Shown here one piece after another: positions 50,730 to 59,678 of a stretch of DNA of 64,000 nucleotides (position 1 is its first letter; every line of letters begins with the position of its first letter). The DNA is from Cyclobacteriaceae bacterium (lineage in GTDB: Bacteria; Bacteroidota; Bacteroidia; Cytophagales; Cyclobacteriaceae). Below the pieces are notes generated by a model. It saw nothing but the letters and a program-made list of their open reading frames with translations. It did no database searches and was not told the origin of the DNA. The stretch lies in the NCBI GenBank assembly GCA_028285685.1, contig JANQOR010000036.1, positions 1 through 64,000 on the forward strand. Direction: 5' to 3'. The position numbers and the translations under genes are program-made.

Positions 50730-52481
50730 TTGGAAAATACCTTATCATCAGTTAACTCCAAAATTCAATCTCTTTTGGATGAAGCGTACAAGCTGCGCAT
50801 CAATGATTTGCGTGCGAGTTTGAATCTGGCTAACAAAGCGCTTGCAATAAGTAAAGAGGCTGGCAATAACCATTACACCGGTAAAAGTCTTAGTCAGTTA
50901 TCACTATATCACATGATTATCGGTGATTTTGACCTGGCAATAAATATTGCGGAAGAGGCGATCACCTATTTTACTGAGGTTGGTGATGAAAGGGGAATTG
51001 CTGACGCGAAGTACAACATCGCAGGAGCGCTCTATAAGACCGACAACTTCAACCTTGGCTTGACTTACCTTATTGACTGTTTAACAACCTACCGAAAATT
51101 CAACGATCATCACAACCTTGCCAGGGTTCATAAGTCGATGGGCACGATTTACGAATATTTTGGCGATGAGAAAAGTGCGATTCAGTCCTACGAAGAGGCA
51201 ATCAAGGCTGGAGAAGAAATCAATGATCTCAATCTACAGTCCAATGCTTTTAATCCGCTGTCGGGGATTTACTTAAATAAGGGGAAAATTGATGAAGCGC
51301 AGCAGTTGATTGAAAGATCAATAGAGCTCAAAAATGAAACCAAGGACATAAGGGGTTTGGCTTTTGCTCTCTACGGAAGGGGAAAAGTCTTTACGAGAAC
51401 CGGTGAATTTGACCTGGCAGAAAAGGACTTTCTTGAATCCATCAGGATCCATGAAGAAATGGGTGAAAAGCTAGGTCACGCCATGTGCTACCACAAATTG
51501 GGTGCGCTTTACATAGAAATGGGCAGATTGAATGACGCTCGGGATATACTGATAAAAGCCCTTAGATACAGCAACAAGCACAAAATCATACTTATCAAGT
51601 TCAAGGCCAACTTGCTGTTGCACGAAATCGCAAAGCAAGAAAAGGACTACGAATTGGCTCTCAAGTACCTAACCCAGTACATTGAAGAAAAGGAGAGTGT
51701 AATCAATGACAAGACGGCCAAAGTGATCGAAAGCTATGAGGTGTTAAAACGAGTACAGGAACTGGAGAGAGAAGCAATCTCACAAAAAGAAAAGGCCGAT
51801 CTAGTGGAGAAAAAGAACTTGGAGCTAGACTCATTCTTCTATCGTATCTCGCATGATCTAAAAGGACCAATTACAGCGATGATGAGCTTGAATTACCTGG
51901 CGACTGAAGATGTTAAAGATGAGACGGCTCAAAAATACTTTGCTGAATACACCAATCAGGCAAAAAGGATTAACAATATTCTGGACGAGCTGATGAATCT
52001 AACCAAGATGGTTTATGGTTCTGATTCGAAAAGTGAAATTGATTTTGAGCAGCTTACCTATGATTGTATAGCCTCTTACAAGCATCTACCAAACTTCGAA
52101 AAGGTAGAGTTCAAAGTGGCTATTCAGGAAAACATTCTTTTTGAGGCCGAGTGGGCACTGGTAAATACCATTATTCAGAATTTGATTGAGAATGGCATAA
52201 AATACGCCCGACTTGAGAAAAACAAACCTAAAATTGACATCTCAATTGAAGACATCAATAGAGAAATAAAGATCAGTGTTTCTGATAACGGAATTGGGAT
52301 GTCTGAAGATGCTCAGTCCAAAATATTTAAGATGTTTTATCGGGCCAACCGAAAAATAGAAGGAACAGGTCTTGGTCTGCACATTGTTAATCGAGCCATC
52401 GAAAAATTAAGTGGTAGAGTTGAGCTTGAAAGTCAACTAGGCGCTGGTTCGACCTTCCATGTTTTTCTCCCTAAGAACTAG
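50730..52481 (+). CDS. Cytosolic TPR-containing histidine kinase
   Basis: 583 residues from TTG 50730 (an in-frame TAG directly precedes it and no early ATG exists). Residues about 1-330 are tetratricopeptide repeats, followed by a coiled coil (VLKRVQELEREAISQKEKADLVEKK, in part) to about 368. The DHp box FYRISHDLKGPI places the phospho-acceptor His near residue 375. The ATPase domain has NLIENGIKYA (N box), DNGIGM and GTGLGLHIV. No membrane span, so a soluble sensor; no response regulator is adjacent. Its 3' end overlaps the convergent thioredoxin gene by 45 nt. Confidence 0.9.
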   Translation: MENTLSSVNSKIQSLLDEAYKLRINDLRASLNLANKALAISKEAGNNHYTGKSLSQLSLYHMIIGDFDLAINIAEEAITYFTEVGDERGIADAKYNIAGALYKTDNFNLGLTYLIDCLTTYRKFNDHHNLARVHKSMGTIYEYFGDEKSAIQSYEEAIKAGEEINDLNLQSNAFNPLSGIYLNKGKIDEAQQLIERSIELKNETKDIRGLAFALYGRGKVFTRTGEFDLAEKDFLESIRIHEEMGEKLGHAMCYHKLGALYIEMGRLNDARDILIKALRYSNKHKIILIKFKANLLLHEIAKQEKDYELALKYLTQYIEEKESVINDKTAKVIESYEVLKRVQELEREAISQKEKADLVEKKNLELDSFFYRISHDLKGPITAMMSLNYLATEDVKDETAQKYFAEYTNQAKRINNILDELMNLTKMVYGSDSKSEIDFEQLTYDCIASYKHLPNFEKVEFKVAIQENILFEAEWALVNTIIQNLIENGIKYARLEKNKPKIDISIEDINREIKISVSDNGIGMSEDAQSKIFKMFYRANRKIEGTGLGLHIVNRAIEKLSGRVELESQLGAGSTFHVFLPKN

Positions 52482-53075
52482 ATCCAAAAGCTCTTCTTGT
52501 ATCGAACTACCGGCATCTTGATTGTACCATTTTTGTAACTCCACCTGGAATTCCATGTATGGGATCTTATTTTTAGAATTCCTCCAACCATCATATAGTT
52601 CCTGACCGACTTTAGGTCTAGGACCCCATGTAAAAAGGACATCACTTTCTTCATTAAGCACGACCAATTTGGGAATTGACCTTCCGCCATTTGTTAAGAA
52701 TTGATCCATGAGTTCGGGGCTTTCGTCTCTGAGCACCAAACGAAGCTCAATGTTTGAATTCAATTCTGCCACTTTCGCTATGATGGGAACGCTATTAGCA
52801 GCATCGCCGCACCAACTTTCCGTAATGAGCAACCAGGTCTGTTTTTCTCCAATTCTTTCGATTGCAGTGACCAGATTTCGATTCAACTGACTCGTTTTGG
52901 TAATTCTTCTACTGCGCTGGGCATTCAGTTTTGTAAAATAGATCCAGTCCTCCTTTTGCTGGCCGGTGGTCTTACCGTCTTTTGCATAGGTCTGCATTAA
53001 ATCGTAATAATCGACATATGAAATTGAGTTTTGAAGCGACTCTTCGATGATCTCGTCCAATTGCAATATTTCCAT
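52437..53075 (-). CDS. Thioredoxin-family protein with WCGDA motif
   Basis: 212 residues. LLITESWCGDAANSVPII near residue 82 matches the Bacteroidota thioredoxin-like group with a single active Cys (WCGDxxxxVP) instead of CxxC, and SIPKLVV near residue 133 is the cis-Pro region. No signal peptide, so cytosolic. Function of the WCGDA group is not established. Starts 78 bp after the lpd stop on the same strand. The 3' overlap with the kinase means the two C-termini are encoded on opposite strands of the same DNA. Confidence 0.85.
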   Translation of the reverse strand: MEILQLDEIIEESLQNSISYVDYYDLMQTYAKDGKTTGQQKEDWIYFTKLNAQRSRRITKTSQLNRNLVTAIERIGEKQTWLLITESWCGDAANSVPIIAKVAELNSNIELRLVLRDESPELMDQFLTNGGRSIPKLVVLNEESDVLFTWGPRPKVGQELYDGWRNSKNKIPYMEFQVELQKWYNQDAGSSIQEELLDLVLREKNMEGRTSA

Positions 53076-53152
53076 ACGGACCAGACATAAAAGCCACCGT
53101 CAAAGTTCCTGAACAAGTCAGGATCGAGACTAAGTATCAGGTAGCTGACTTT

Positions 53153-54547
53153 CTACATGTGGATAGGGCGATTCTCTGTGGCAGCAAGCGCTGCCTCCTT
53201 GAATGCTTCCATGTAGGTAGGATGAGCGTGAGACATTCTGGCAATGTCCTCAGCTGAGGCTCGATATTCCATTGCAGTTACGCCAGCGGCAATCATATCA
53301 GCTGCTCGCGCTCCAATAATATGAACGCCCAAAACCTCATCCGTGTGTTTATCTGCAAGTATCTTAACGAGCCCCTCCGTATCCATACTAGCTCGGGCAC
53401 GGCCCAATGCTTTGTAAGGAAACTTGCCAGCCTTATAGGCTCGTCCTTGTTCTTTAAGTTGCTCTTCTGTGTAACCAACAGACGCTACCTCAGGCCAGGT
53501 ATACACTACACCAGGAATGAGGTTGTAATTGATATGTGGCTTTTGACCCATGATTGATTCTGCCACAAAGACTCCCTCCTCTTCCGCTTTGTGCGCAAGC
53601 ATTGCTCCTTTCACCACGTCCCCTATTGCATAAATGTTGTCGACATTCGTTCGCAGATGATCATCCACTTCCACCCTGCCCCGATCATCCATCTTGACAC
53701 CGGCATTTTCTAGTCCAAGCCCATCTGTGTAAGGTCTTCGACCAATGGACACTAGACAATAGTCGCCTTTCAACTCTACTAATTCTCCCTTCTTGTTCTC
53801 TGCCTTCACCGTTACATTTTTAGCTTTCTTATCAACAGCTGTCACCTTATGCCCCAGATAAAATTCAAAGCCGATGCCCTTTAAGGACTTTTGAAGTTCC
53901 TTGCCCATAGTTCCATCCATCGTGGGGATGATACTGTCAAGAAATTCCACAACAGATACCTTCGATCCCAGCCTGGCGTAGACTGAACCAAGCTCCACTC
54001 CGATCACTCCACCACCAATAATGATCATGTGCTTAGGAATCTCCTTTAGTTCAAGTGCCTCCGTGCTCGTGATTAAACGATCTTTGTCAAGCTTGATAAA
54101 CGGGAGACTCGCCGGTTTGGACCCCGTTGCAATTATGACTTTTTCAGAAGTGATCTTCTGCTTCTTCTTTCCGTCAATTTGAATGGTGTTTTTGTCCACA
54201 AAACTTCCCATCCCATGAAAGACATCAATTTTGTTTTTGTTCATTAAGTAGTCGATGCCTTCCACATTTTGCTTTACCACATCTGCCTTACGATCTATCA
54301 TTTGTTTCAAATTGACCTTGGGCTTGGGAATATCAATACCGTGAGTTTTGAAGGTATGTTCGGCATTGTGAAAATGTTCTGACGAATCCAATAGTGCCTT
54401 TGAAGGAATACACCCTACATTCAAGCATGTACCACCTAGCGTGTCGTACTTTTCGATAATAGCTGTCTTCAACCCTAATTGAGCACATCGAATGGCTGCC
54501 ACATACCCGCCGGGTCCCGAACCAATTACTACAACCTGATAATCCAT
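53153..54547 (-). CDS. lpdA: Dihydrolipoyl dehydrogenase (E3)
   Basis: 464 residues. FAD motif GSGPGG (residues 9-14), redox disulfide GGTCLNVGCIPS with Cys41 and Cys46, NAD motif IGGGVIGVELGSVYARLG near residue 178, and the C-terminal catalytic histidine in HAHPTYMEA near residue 444. It reoxidises dihydrolipoamide of the 2-oxoglutarate and probably the branched-chain complexes. Third catalytic gene of the sucA-sucB-lpd operon, separated from sucB by a four-helix-bundle gene. Confidence 0.96.
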   Translation of the reverse strand: MDYQVVVIGSGPGGYVAAIRCAQLGLKTAIIEKYDTLGGTCLNVGCIPSKALLDSSEHFHNAEHTFKTHGIDIPKPKVNLKQMIDRKADVVKQNVEGIDYLMNKNKIDVFHGMGSFVDKNTIQIDGKKKQKITSEKVIIATGSKPASLPFIKLDKDRLITSTEALELKEIPKHMIIIGGGVIGVELGSVYARLGSKVSVVEFLDSIIPTMDGTMGKELQKSLKGIGFEFYLGHKVTAVDKKAKNVTVKAENKKGELVELKGDYCLVSIGRRPYTDGLGLENAGVKMDDRGRVEVDDHLRTNVDNIYAIGDVVKGAMLAHKAEEEGVFVAESIMGQKPHINYNLIPGVVYTWPEVASVGYTEEQLKEQGRAYKAGKFPYKALGRARASMDTEGLVKILADKHTDEVLGVHIIGARAADMIAAGVTAMEYRASAEDIARMSHAHPTYMEAFKEAALAATENRPIHM

Positions 54548-54560
54548 ATTTTATATTTTT

Positions 54561-54586
54561 TGTACCAAGTACCTATGTACCAAGTA
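54561..54586. repeat. Tandem word TGTACCAAGTA x2, left flank of islet 2
   Basis: TGTACCAAGTA at 54561-54571 and 54576-54586. Inverse-oriented related words flank the other side of the four-helix-bundle gene. Confidence 0.7.
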
Positions 54587-54940
54587 TTACGATTTTAAAT
54601 TCTGCTTTAATTTAAAGATCATATTTGAAATTGAATTTATCTCATCTATAATGAATGTTGATTGTGCCTTCTCGATAAAATTCATTTCACTAGCAATCAA
54701 GGTTTGAGTTTCCAACTCAAATGCAGATCCTTGAGAAATTCCTAGAAATTGTATGAATTCTCCGTCCGTATTCCTACCGGCCCCTTCTGCTATATTTGAT
54801 GCAATCGAAACAGCTGATCTCCGCATCTGAGAAGTTAACCCAAACCTTTCTTCAGATGGAAACTCTTTTGTTACCTCATATACCTTATATGATAGATCCA
54901 CGGCCTTTTTCCAAACTTTCAAATCCTTATATCTGTGCAT
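54587..54940 (-). CDS. Four-helix-bundle protein (23S rRNA IVP/Avd-like)
   Basis: 117 residues, intact. Diagnostic features are YKDLKVWKKAVDLSYKVYE at the start, LTSQMRRSAVSIASNIAEGAGR in the middle and FIQFLGISQGSAFELETQ. The family forms pentameric barrel-like bundles of basic character; relatives are encoded in 23S rRNA intervening sequences, and the Avd protein of diversity-generating retroelements binds reverse transcriptase and RNA. No reverse transcriptase is in this window. It is transcribed with sucB and lpd, with 40-50 bp spacers built of repeat words on each side. Confidence 0.9.
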   Translation of the reverse strand: MHRYKDLKVWKKAVDLSYKVYEVTKEFPSEERFGLTSQMRRSAVSIASNIAEGAGRNTDGEFIQFLGISQGSAFELETQTLIASEMNFIEKAQSTFIIDEINSISNMIFKLKQNLKS

Positions 54941-54953
54941 AAACGTCCTCTAG

Positions 54954-54982
54954 AAGTACCTAATACCTAGTACTTGATACTT
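54954..54982. repeat. Right flank repeat of islet 2
   Basis: Contains AAGTACCTAATACC followed by TAGTACTTGATACTT. Its inverse begins AAGTATCAAGTACTAGG, resembling the left flank word GTACCAAGTACC with 10 of 11 matches over the core. Confidence 0.6.
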
Positions 54983-54987
54983 CCCTC

Positions 54988-56535
54988 TCACACTCCAAGC
55001 AAAAGTCTTGTAGGATCTTCCAGCAACTGCTTCACTCTCACCAGGAAGCTTACTGATTCACGTCCATCAATTATTCGATGATCATATGACAGCGCAACAT
55101 ACATCATTGGTCTTACGACCACCTCTCCCCCTTCAACAACTGCACGCTGCACAATGTTGTGCATTCCCAAAATTGCTGATTGCGGTGCATTGATGATTGG
55201 TGTGGACATCATCGAACCGAAGACTCCACCATTCGTAATTGTGAAAGTTCCACCTTGCATCTCCTCAATACTAAGTTTATTCTCCCTGGCCTTGGTAGCA
55301 AGTCTTATAACTTCTCTCTCGATTTGAACAAAATTCAGTGACTCGGCATTTCTGATTACTGGCACAACCAATCCTTTTGGCGCCGATACCGCAATTGAGA
55401 TGTCGCAGTAATCGTTGTAGACGATTTCATTTCCGTCAATCATTGCATTGACCGCCGGCCATTCCTGTAGGGCGACGCAGCATGCCTTTGTGAAAAACGA
55501 CATAAATCCCAGTCCAACCTCGTTCTTCTCCTTGAACTCTTCCTTGTATTTCTTACGAATATCCATGATGGGTTTCATGTTCACCTCATTGAATGTGGTG
55601 AGCATTGCTGTCTCATTTTTGACAGAAACAAGTCTACGAGAAACGGTCTTTCTCAATGAAGACATCTTTTCCCTTCGTTGCTCACGGGATGTCCCCCCTC
55701 CTAACTGCGGAGCTTCAAACTGTGGTGCGGCCGGTTTTTCTTCGGTTTTCGCAGCAGATTTTTGCGCACCTGCTGCATCTTCCTTGGTGATTCGTCCATC
55801 TCTCCCGGTACCTTTGACCTCAGATGAGGAAATCCCTTTCTCATCAAGAATCTTAGCAGCTGCCGGGGAAGCATGTCCTGTAGCATAAGTTTCAGAACTG
55901 GCAGATGCTGAAGCTGCCACCTGGTCCGACGGCTGAGAGGCCGAATCACTTGGTGCCGAAGCCTTAGGTGCAGGCGCACCCTCCATGACTTCTATTTTGC
56001 AAATCAAAGCTCCAATCTCCAGGGTGTCACCCTCTTGTGCTACAATCTTTAATATCCCCTGTGCCTCAGCGGTGAGGTCAAAAGTTGCCTTATCGGACTC
56101 GATTTCTGCAATATTCTCATCCAGTTCCACGAAATCACCATCGCTTTTTTGCCATGTGGAAAGTGTCACTTCTGTAATGGATTCTCCAACAGTCGGCACC
56201 TTCATCTCCAGAACTTCACCGGTCGCTTTGGATTCGACTGCAACAGGTTCTTCTGCTCCCTCTGATGGCGCATCGGCAGCTTTCGATTCTCCACCACCAG
56301 CACCTTCCTCTATTTCACAGAGAACTGCACCGATCTCAAGAGTATCACCTTCCTGTGCCTTTATTGTTAGTTTTCCAGCTGCCTCCGCAGTTACCTCAAA
56401 AGTTGCCTTGTCGGATTCCAGCTCACAAATCACCTCATCCATCTCCACGAAATCTCCATCATTTTTTGACCACGATGATACCGTCACTTCTGTAATGGAT
56501 TCACCAACGGCTGGCACTTTCATTTCTAAACTCAT
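54988..56535 (-). CDS. sucB: Dihydrolipoyllysine-residue succinyltransferase (E2) with two lipoyl domains
   Basis: 515 residues. Lipoyl domain 1 (about 1-76) with [11 protein letters not shown] and lipoyl domain 2 (about 111-185) with [11 protein letters not shown] are near-duplicates, each with its lipoylated lysine. After an Ala/Ser/Pro linker comes the peripheral subunit-binding domain ([27 protein letters not shown]), then the catalytic domain with [18 protein letters not shown] and SYDHRIIDG (active His and Asp). Single-lipoyl E2o is the usual form in proteobacteria. It forms the core between SucA and Lpd. Confidence 0.94.
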   Translation of the reverse strand: MSLEMKVPAVGESITEVTVSSWSKNDGDFVEMDEVICELESDKATFEVTAEAAGKLTIKAQEGDTLEIGAVLCEIEEGAGGGESKAADAPSEGAEEPVAVESKATGEVLEMKVPTVGESITEVTLSTWQKSDGDFVELDENIAEIESDKATFDLTAEAQGILKIVAQEGDTLEIGALICKIEVMEGAPAPKASAPSDSASQPSDQVAASASASSETYATGHASPAAAKILDEKGISSSEVKGTGRDGRITKEDAAGAQKSAAKTEEKPAAPQFEAPQLGGGTSREQRREKMSSLRKTVSRRLVSVKNETAMLTTFNEVNMKPIMDIRKKYKEEFKEKNEVGLGFMSFFTKACCVALQEWPAVNAMIDGNEIVYNDYCDISIAVSAPKGLVVPVIRNAESLNFVQIEREVIRLATKARENKLSIEEMQGGTFTITNGGVFGSMMSTPIINAPQSAILGMHNIVQRAVVEGGEVVVRPMMYVALSYDHRIIDGRESVSFLVRVKQLLEDPTRLLLGV

Positions 56536-56572
56536 CTCTTAATTCGTTTTACAGTTTTTTATATGTCCAGCT

Positions 56573-59290
56573 TCAAGCTGGTTTCAAATCGAATGCTTTT
56601 TTGACCAATTCCGCTTGCTCCTGCTTATGCACTTTCGAAAAGCCTGTGGCAGGAGAAGAACTCATCTTTCTTGCTACAACATCCATCTTTAAATCCACAC
56701 AACTCAGAAGGTAGCTCCAAGCGCCCATATTTTCAGGTTCCTCCTGCACCCACACCAGTTGCGCTTTTGGAAACTTCTTGATCAATGCATCTACTTGTTT
56801 TTGAGGAAATGGATGTATCTGCTCGACTCGAACGACGGCAATGTCCTTAGCTTTTCTTTTTTGCTGCTCCTCATACAAATCAAAGTAGACCTTACCTGAA
56901 CAAAAAAGTACTTTCTTCACACTCTTAGCAGTGACGTAGCTGTCGGGAATGATCTCTTTGAACTTACCTGCAGTAAATTCTTTTAGAGGAGAAACCACTC
57001 CTGGATGTCTGAGCAAAGATTTAGGTGAGAAGACAATGGCGGGCTTCCTAAACTCCCAGGTCACCTGTCTCCGCATTAAGTGGAAAATATTTGCTGAGGT
57101 GGTCAGGTTTGCTATGATCACATTTTCATTTGCGACCATCTGAAGAAATCGTTCCATCCTTGCACTTGAATGTTCAGGTCCTTGTCCTTCATATCCATGC
57201 GGTAGCAACATAACAAGTCCGTTCATTCGTTGCCACTTGCTTTCGGCGCTCATAATGAATTGATCTATCATAATTTGAGCACCGTTGGCAAAATCCCCAA
57301 ACTGAGCTTCCCAGATCACCAATGCATTCGGAGTTGCCATGGCATAGCCATACTCGAAGCCAAGCACCCCGTATTCAGACAACAGTGAATTATAAATGCG
57401 GAATGGCTCCTGGTTCTTTGCCACTTCATTTAGTCCAGTGTACGGCTCGTTGGTCGTTGAATCGAAAAAATAGGCATGACGATGTGAGAATGTTCCACGC
57501 TTCACATCTTGTCCTGACATTCTTACAATCTTGCCATCTGCCAGAATAGACCCGTAGGCTAGGAGTTCTGCATCTGCCCAGCCTAATTCCTTCTTTTCAA
57601 AAAAGTTAGCAGTTCGATCTTTTATCAGTTTCTCAATCTGTCGAAGAGGCTTGAATCCCTTTGGAACTTCAGTAATTGCCTTGCCAATTTTTTGCACGGC
57701 AACCTCCGAAATGCTGGTATCCGGAGATTTATCAAAATCCTTAGCAGTGGCCCTTCGCAGATGATGCCATTCTTCTTCTATTTTCTGAGGCTTGTAAGGA
57801 AGTGGGTGCTGTTTAATCTCATTTAATCGATCCTGTAGTTGTGCCTTGAAATCTTTGTCCAACTTCTGAACGGCGGCATCATCCAACACCTTTCGTTCGA
57901 TCAATTGTTTTACATAGATCTCACGCGGATTAGGATGTTTTGCTATTGCATTGTAAAGCTTCGGTTGAGTGAATTTTGGCTCGTCGCTCTCATTATGTCC
58001 ATGCCTTCGATAGCAAAGCATGTCGATGAATATGTCTTTCTTGAATTTTTGGCGGTATTCAATCGCAAGGTTCGCACAGAAATCCACAGCTTCGGCGTCA
58101 TCACCGTTCACATGCAAGATTGGGGCATCAACAATTTTTGCCAGATCGGTGCAATAGATACTTGATCGACCATCTCCAAAGTCGGTTGTAAACCCTACCT
58201 GGTTGTTAATCACAAAGTGAATGGTTCCTCCAGTCATATATCCGTCCAGCATTGACATTTGGATGCACTCATAAACAATGCCTTGACCAGAAGCTGCTGC
58301 ATCTCCATGGATCAAAATAGGGACAGCCTTCAACATGTCGCCTCGATACTCGTCATCTATTTGCGCTCTGGTATATCCAAGCACAACAGGATCAACCGCT
58401 TCCAAATGAGAAGGATTTGGAGAGAGCTTCACATATATCTTCTTTCCCGCTGTGGTTTCTATGTGAGAGGAGTATCCCAAGTGGTATTTTACGTCACCAT
58501 CTCCCATTGTAAGGTCAACTTCCATATTTCCTTCAAACTCGCTGAAAATCTCTTCAAATGTCTTGCCCATGATATTAGCAAGTACATTCAGCCGACCACG
58601 ATGAGCCATTCCTATAACAACCTCTTCTGCCTCCAACTCAGCAGCTCGATTTATTATCTTGTCAAGTGCGGGAATTGTATTCTCTCCTCCTTCAAGAGAA
58701 AATCTTTTCTGCCCAAGAAATTTTGTATGCAGAAAGTTTTCGAAAACGACTGCCTCATTTAGCTTAGATAATATCCGTTGTCTGCTTTCACTTGGCGAAC
58801 TAATATCTGCACCCCCATTTTCACATTTTGATCTCAGCCATTCCTGAATATCGGAATCTCGAATATGTGTGTATTCGAATCCTATATGACCACAGTAGAC
58901 TTTTTTAAGCTTACTGAGAATTGATTTTAATGTTGCTTTTCCTAGCCCTATTTCACTGCCAACCTCGAATTCCGTATTCAAATCGGCATCTGACAGACCG
59001 AAATCTTCCAGTGCCAACTTGTGGACGTGCTTTCGTCTTTCCCTAACCGGATTTGTGTCAGCTATGAGATGACCAAAAGAACGGTAGCTATAAATTAAAT
59101 TTCTAACCGCCGTCTCCTTTGGGGTTGCCATTTGTGCCCCAGTTTCTCCATAGTTTTCTTGCGCAAACTCGAATCCTTCGAAAAATTTTTTCCACGACTC
59201 ATCTACACTATCTGGATCCTCCTTGTAGGATTGGAAAAGTTCATCTAGGTAGTTGCCATGCGCATTGGCGATGTAAGAATATTTGTCCAT
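56573..59290 (-). CDS. sucA: 2-oxoglutarate dehydrogenase E1
   Basis: 905 residues from ATG 59290; an in-frame TTG at 59308 is less likely. N-terminal YSYIANAHGNYLDELFQSYKEDP is the E2-docking segment. Thiamine-binding marks: GMAHRGRLNVLANIMGK near residue 230, and HGDAAASGQGIVYE plus INNQVGFTT around residues 330-370. C-terminal domain has LLPHGYEGQGPEHSSARMERFLQ. It decarboxylates 2-oxoglutarate in the TCA cycle. First gene of the operon, 37 bp before sucB, with a good -7 box upstream. Confidence 0.96.
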   Translation of the reverse strand: MDKYSYIANAHGNYLDELFQSYKEDPDSVDESWKKFFEGFEFAQENYGETGAQMATPKETAVRNLIYSYRSFGHLIADTNPVRERRKHVHKLALEDFGLSDADLNTEFEVGSEIGLGKATLKSILSKLKKVYCGHIGFEYTHIRDSDIQEWLRSKCENGGADISSPSESRQRILSKLNEAVVFENFLHTKFLGQKRFSLEGGENTIPALDKIINRAAELEAEEVVIGMAHRGRLNVLANIMGKTFEEIFSEFEGNMEVDLTMGDGDVKYHLGYSSHIETTAGKKIYVKLSPNPSHLEAVDPVVLGYTRAQIDDEYRGDMLKAVPILIHGDAAASGQGIVYECIQMSMLDGYMTGGTIHFVINNQVGFTTDFGDGRSSIYCTDLAKIVDAPILHVNGDDAEAVDFCANLAIEYRQKFKKDIFIDMLCYRRHGHNESDEPKFTQPKLYNAIAKHPNPREIYVKQLIERKVLDDAAVQKLDKDFKAQLQDRLNEIKQHPLPYKPQKIEEEWHHLRRATAKDFDKSPDTSISEVAVQKIGKAITEVPKGFKPLRQIEKLIKDRTANFFEKKELGWADAELLAYGSILADGKIVRMSGQDVKRGTFSHRHAYFFDSTTNEPYTGLNEVAKNQEPFRIYNSLLSEYGVLGFEYGYAMATPNALVIWEAQFGDFANGAQIMIDQFIMSAESKWQRMNGLVMLLPHGYEGQGPEHSSARMERFLQMVANENVIIANLTTSANIFHLMRRQVTWEFRKPAIVFSPKSLLRHPGVVSPLKEFTAGKFKEIIPDSYVTAKSVKKVLFCSGKVYFDLYEEQQKRKAKDIAVVRVEQIHPFPQKQVDALIKKFPKAQLVWVQEEPENMGAWSYLLSCVDLKMDVVARKMSSSPATGFSKVHKQEQAELVKKAFDLKPA

Positions 59291-59309
59291 CTTAGGTATG
59301 GTTCTCAAA

Positions 59310-59317
59310 CAAATGTA
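59310..59317 (-). promoter_or_regulatory. Bacteroidota -7 box TACATTTG upstream of sucA
   Basis: On the minus strand TACATTTG matches TAnnTTTG exactly and lies 19 bp upstream of the sucA ATG, which would give a short leader. Confidence 0.5.
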
Positions 59318-59481
59318 TGCTACTTTAAGTTTCTTTAAAAATTGTAAAATCGTTTAGGCAAATACATATCATTATTGAAAAATTAAGTTAGAAGGACTCC
59401 TCGGTGAAATTGAAGAAGAGAATTGCAGCAAATAGTTCCGTCAGAAGCAGTACCCTTTTTTCACCCCACATTTTAAGGCAA

Positions 59482-59540
59482 TCACCCGGAGGTTCTCGAA
59501 GGGTTGAGATTCTCGAAGAGTGAAGTTCTTGAAAGATCAA
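59482..59540. repeat. REP-like palindromic repeat cluster, locus 2
   Basis: Three degenerate tandem units in the 388-bp sucA-rpsP gap: TCACCCGGAGGTTCTCGAAG (59482-59501), GATTCTCGAAGAGTGA (59508-59523) and AGTTCTTGAAAGATCA (59524-59539). The core GAGGTTCTCGAA is identical to locus 1 at 35010-35020. The rest of the gap holds divergent promoters for sucA and rpsP. Confidence 0.65.
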
Positions 59541-59618
59541 ACTCTTAAAATTAAACGGGAATCCAGAGCACCTGATTTAAAGAACAGATGAATGCTGCTT
59601 AAAACGAGAAAAATCACC

Positions 59619-59626
59619 TACATTTG
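59619..59626 (+). promoter_or_regulatory. Bacteroidota -7 box TACATTTG of the rpsP operon
   Basis: TACATTTGCGCTCC is almost identical to TATATTTGCACTCC before rplS. Matches TAnnTTTG and leaves a leader of about 45-50 nt. The -33 region is weak (CTGCTT). Confidence 0.65.
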
Positions 59627-59648
59627 CGCTCCATTTTAAAACTTTAAC

Positions 59649-59663
59649 GCGGACGTGATCCGC
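59649..59663 (+). promoter_or_regulatory. Leader hairpin of rpsP (GCGGA-CGTGA-TCCGC)
   Basis: Perfect 5-bp GC-rich stem in the leader, 15 bp before the ATG. Ribosomal-protein leaders for S16 have been proposed in Flavobacteria, and autoregulation by S16 binding is a reasonable idea. The identity with that motif is not shown here. Confidence 0.5.
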
Positions 59664-59678
59664 AATTAAGAAAAACGT

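Larger units (their letters stand above)
54561..54984 (-). mobile_element. Candidate four-helix-bundle islet 2 inside the sucAB-lpd operon
   Basis: A four-helix-bundle gene with imperfect inverted flanks: GTACCAAGTAC-type words on the left and, read inversely, GTATCAAGTAC plus TAGGTATTAGGTACTT on the right (54954-54982). About 424 bp in total, similar in size to islet 1, and again placed between genes of a functional operon. No transposase. Mobility is inferred from architecture and location. Confidence 0.5.

Noticed and set aside
55985-56542. Long open frames antisense to sucB (185 and 146 codons)
   Set aside because: They mirror the duplicated lipoyl domains and Ala/Ser-rich linkers; serine-rich low-complexity products are typical shadows of such genes.
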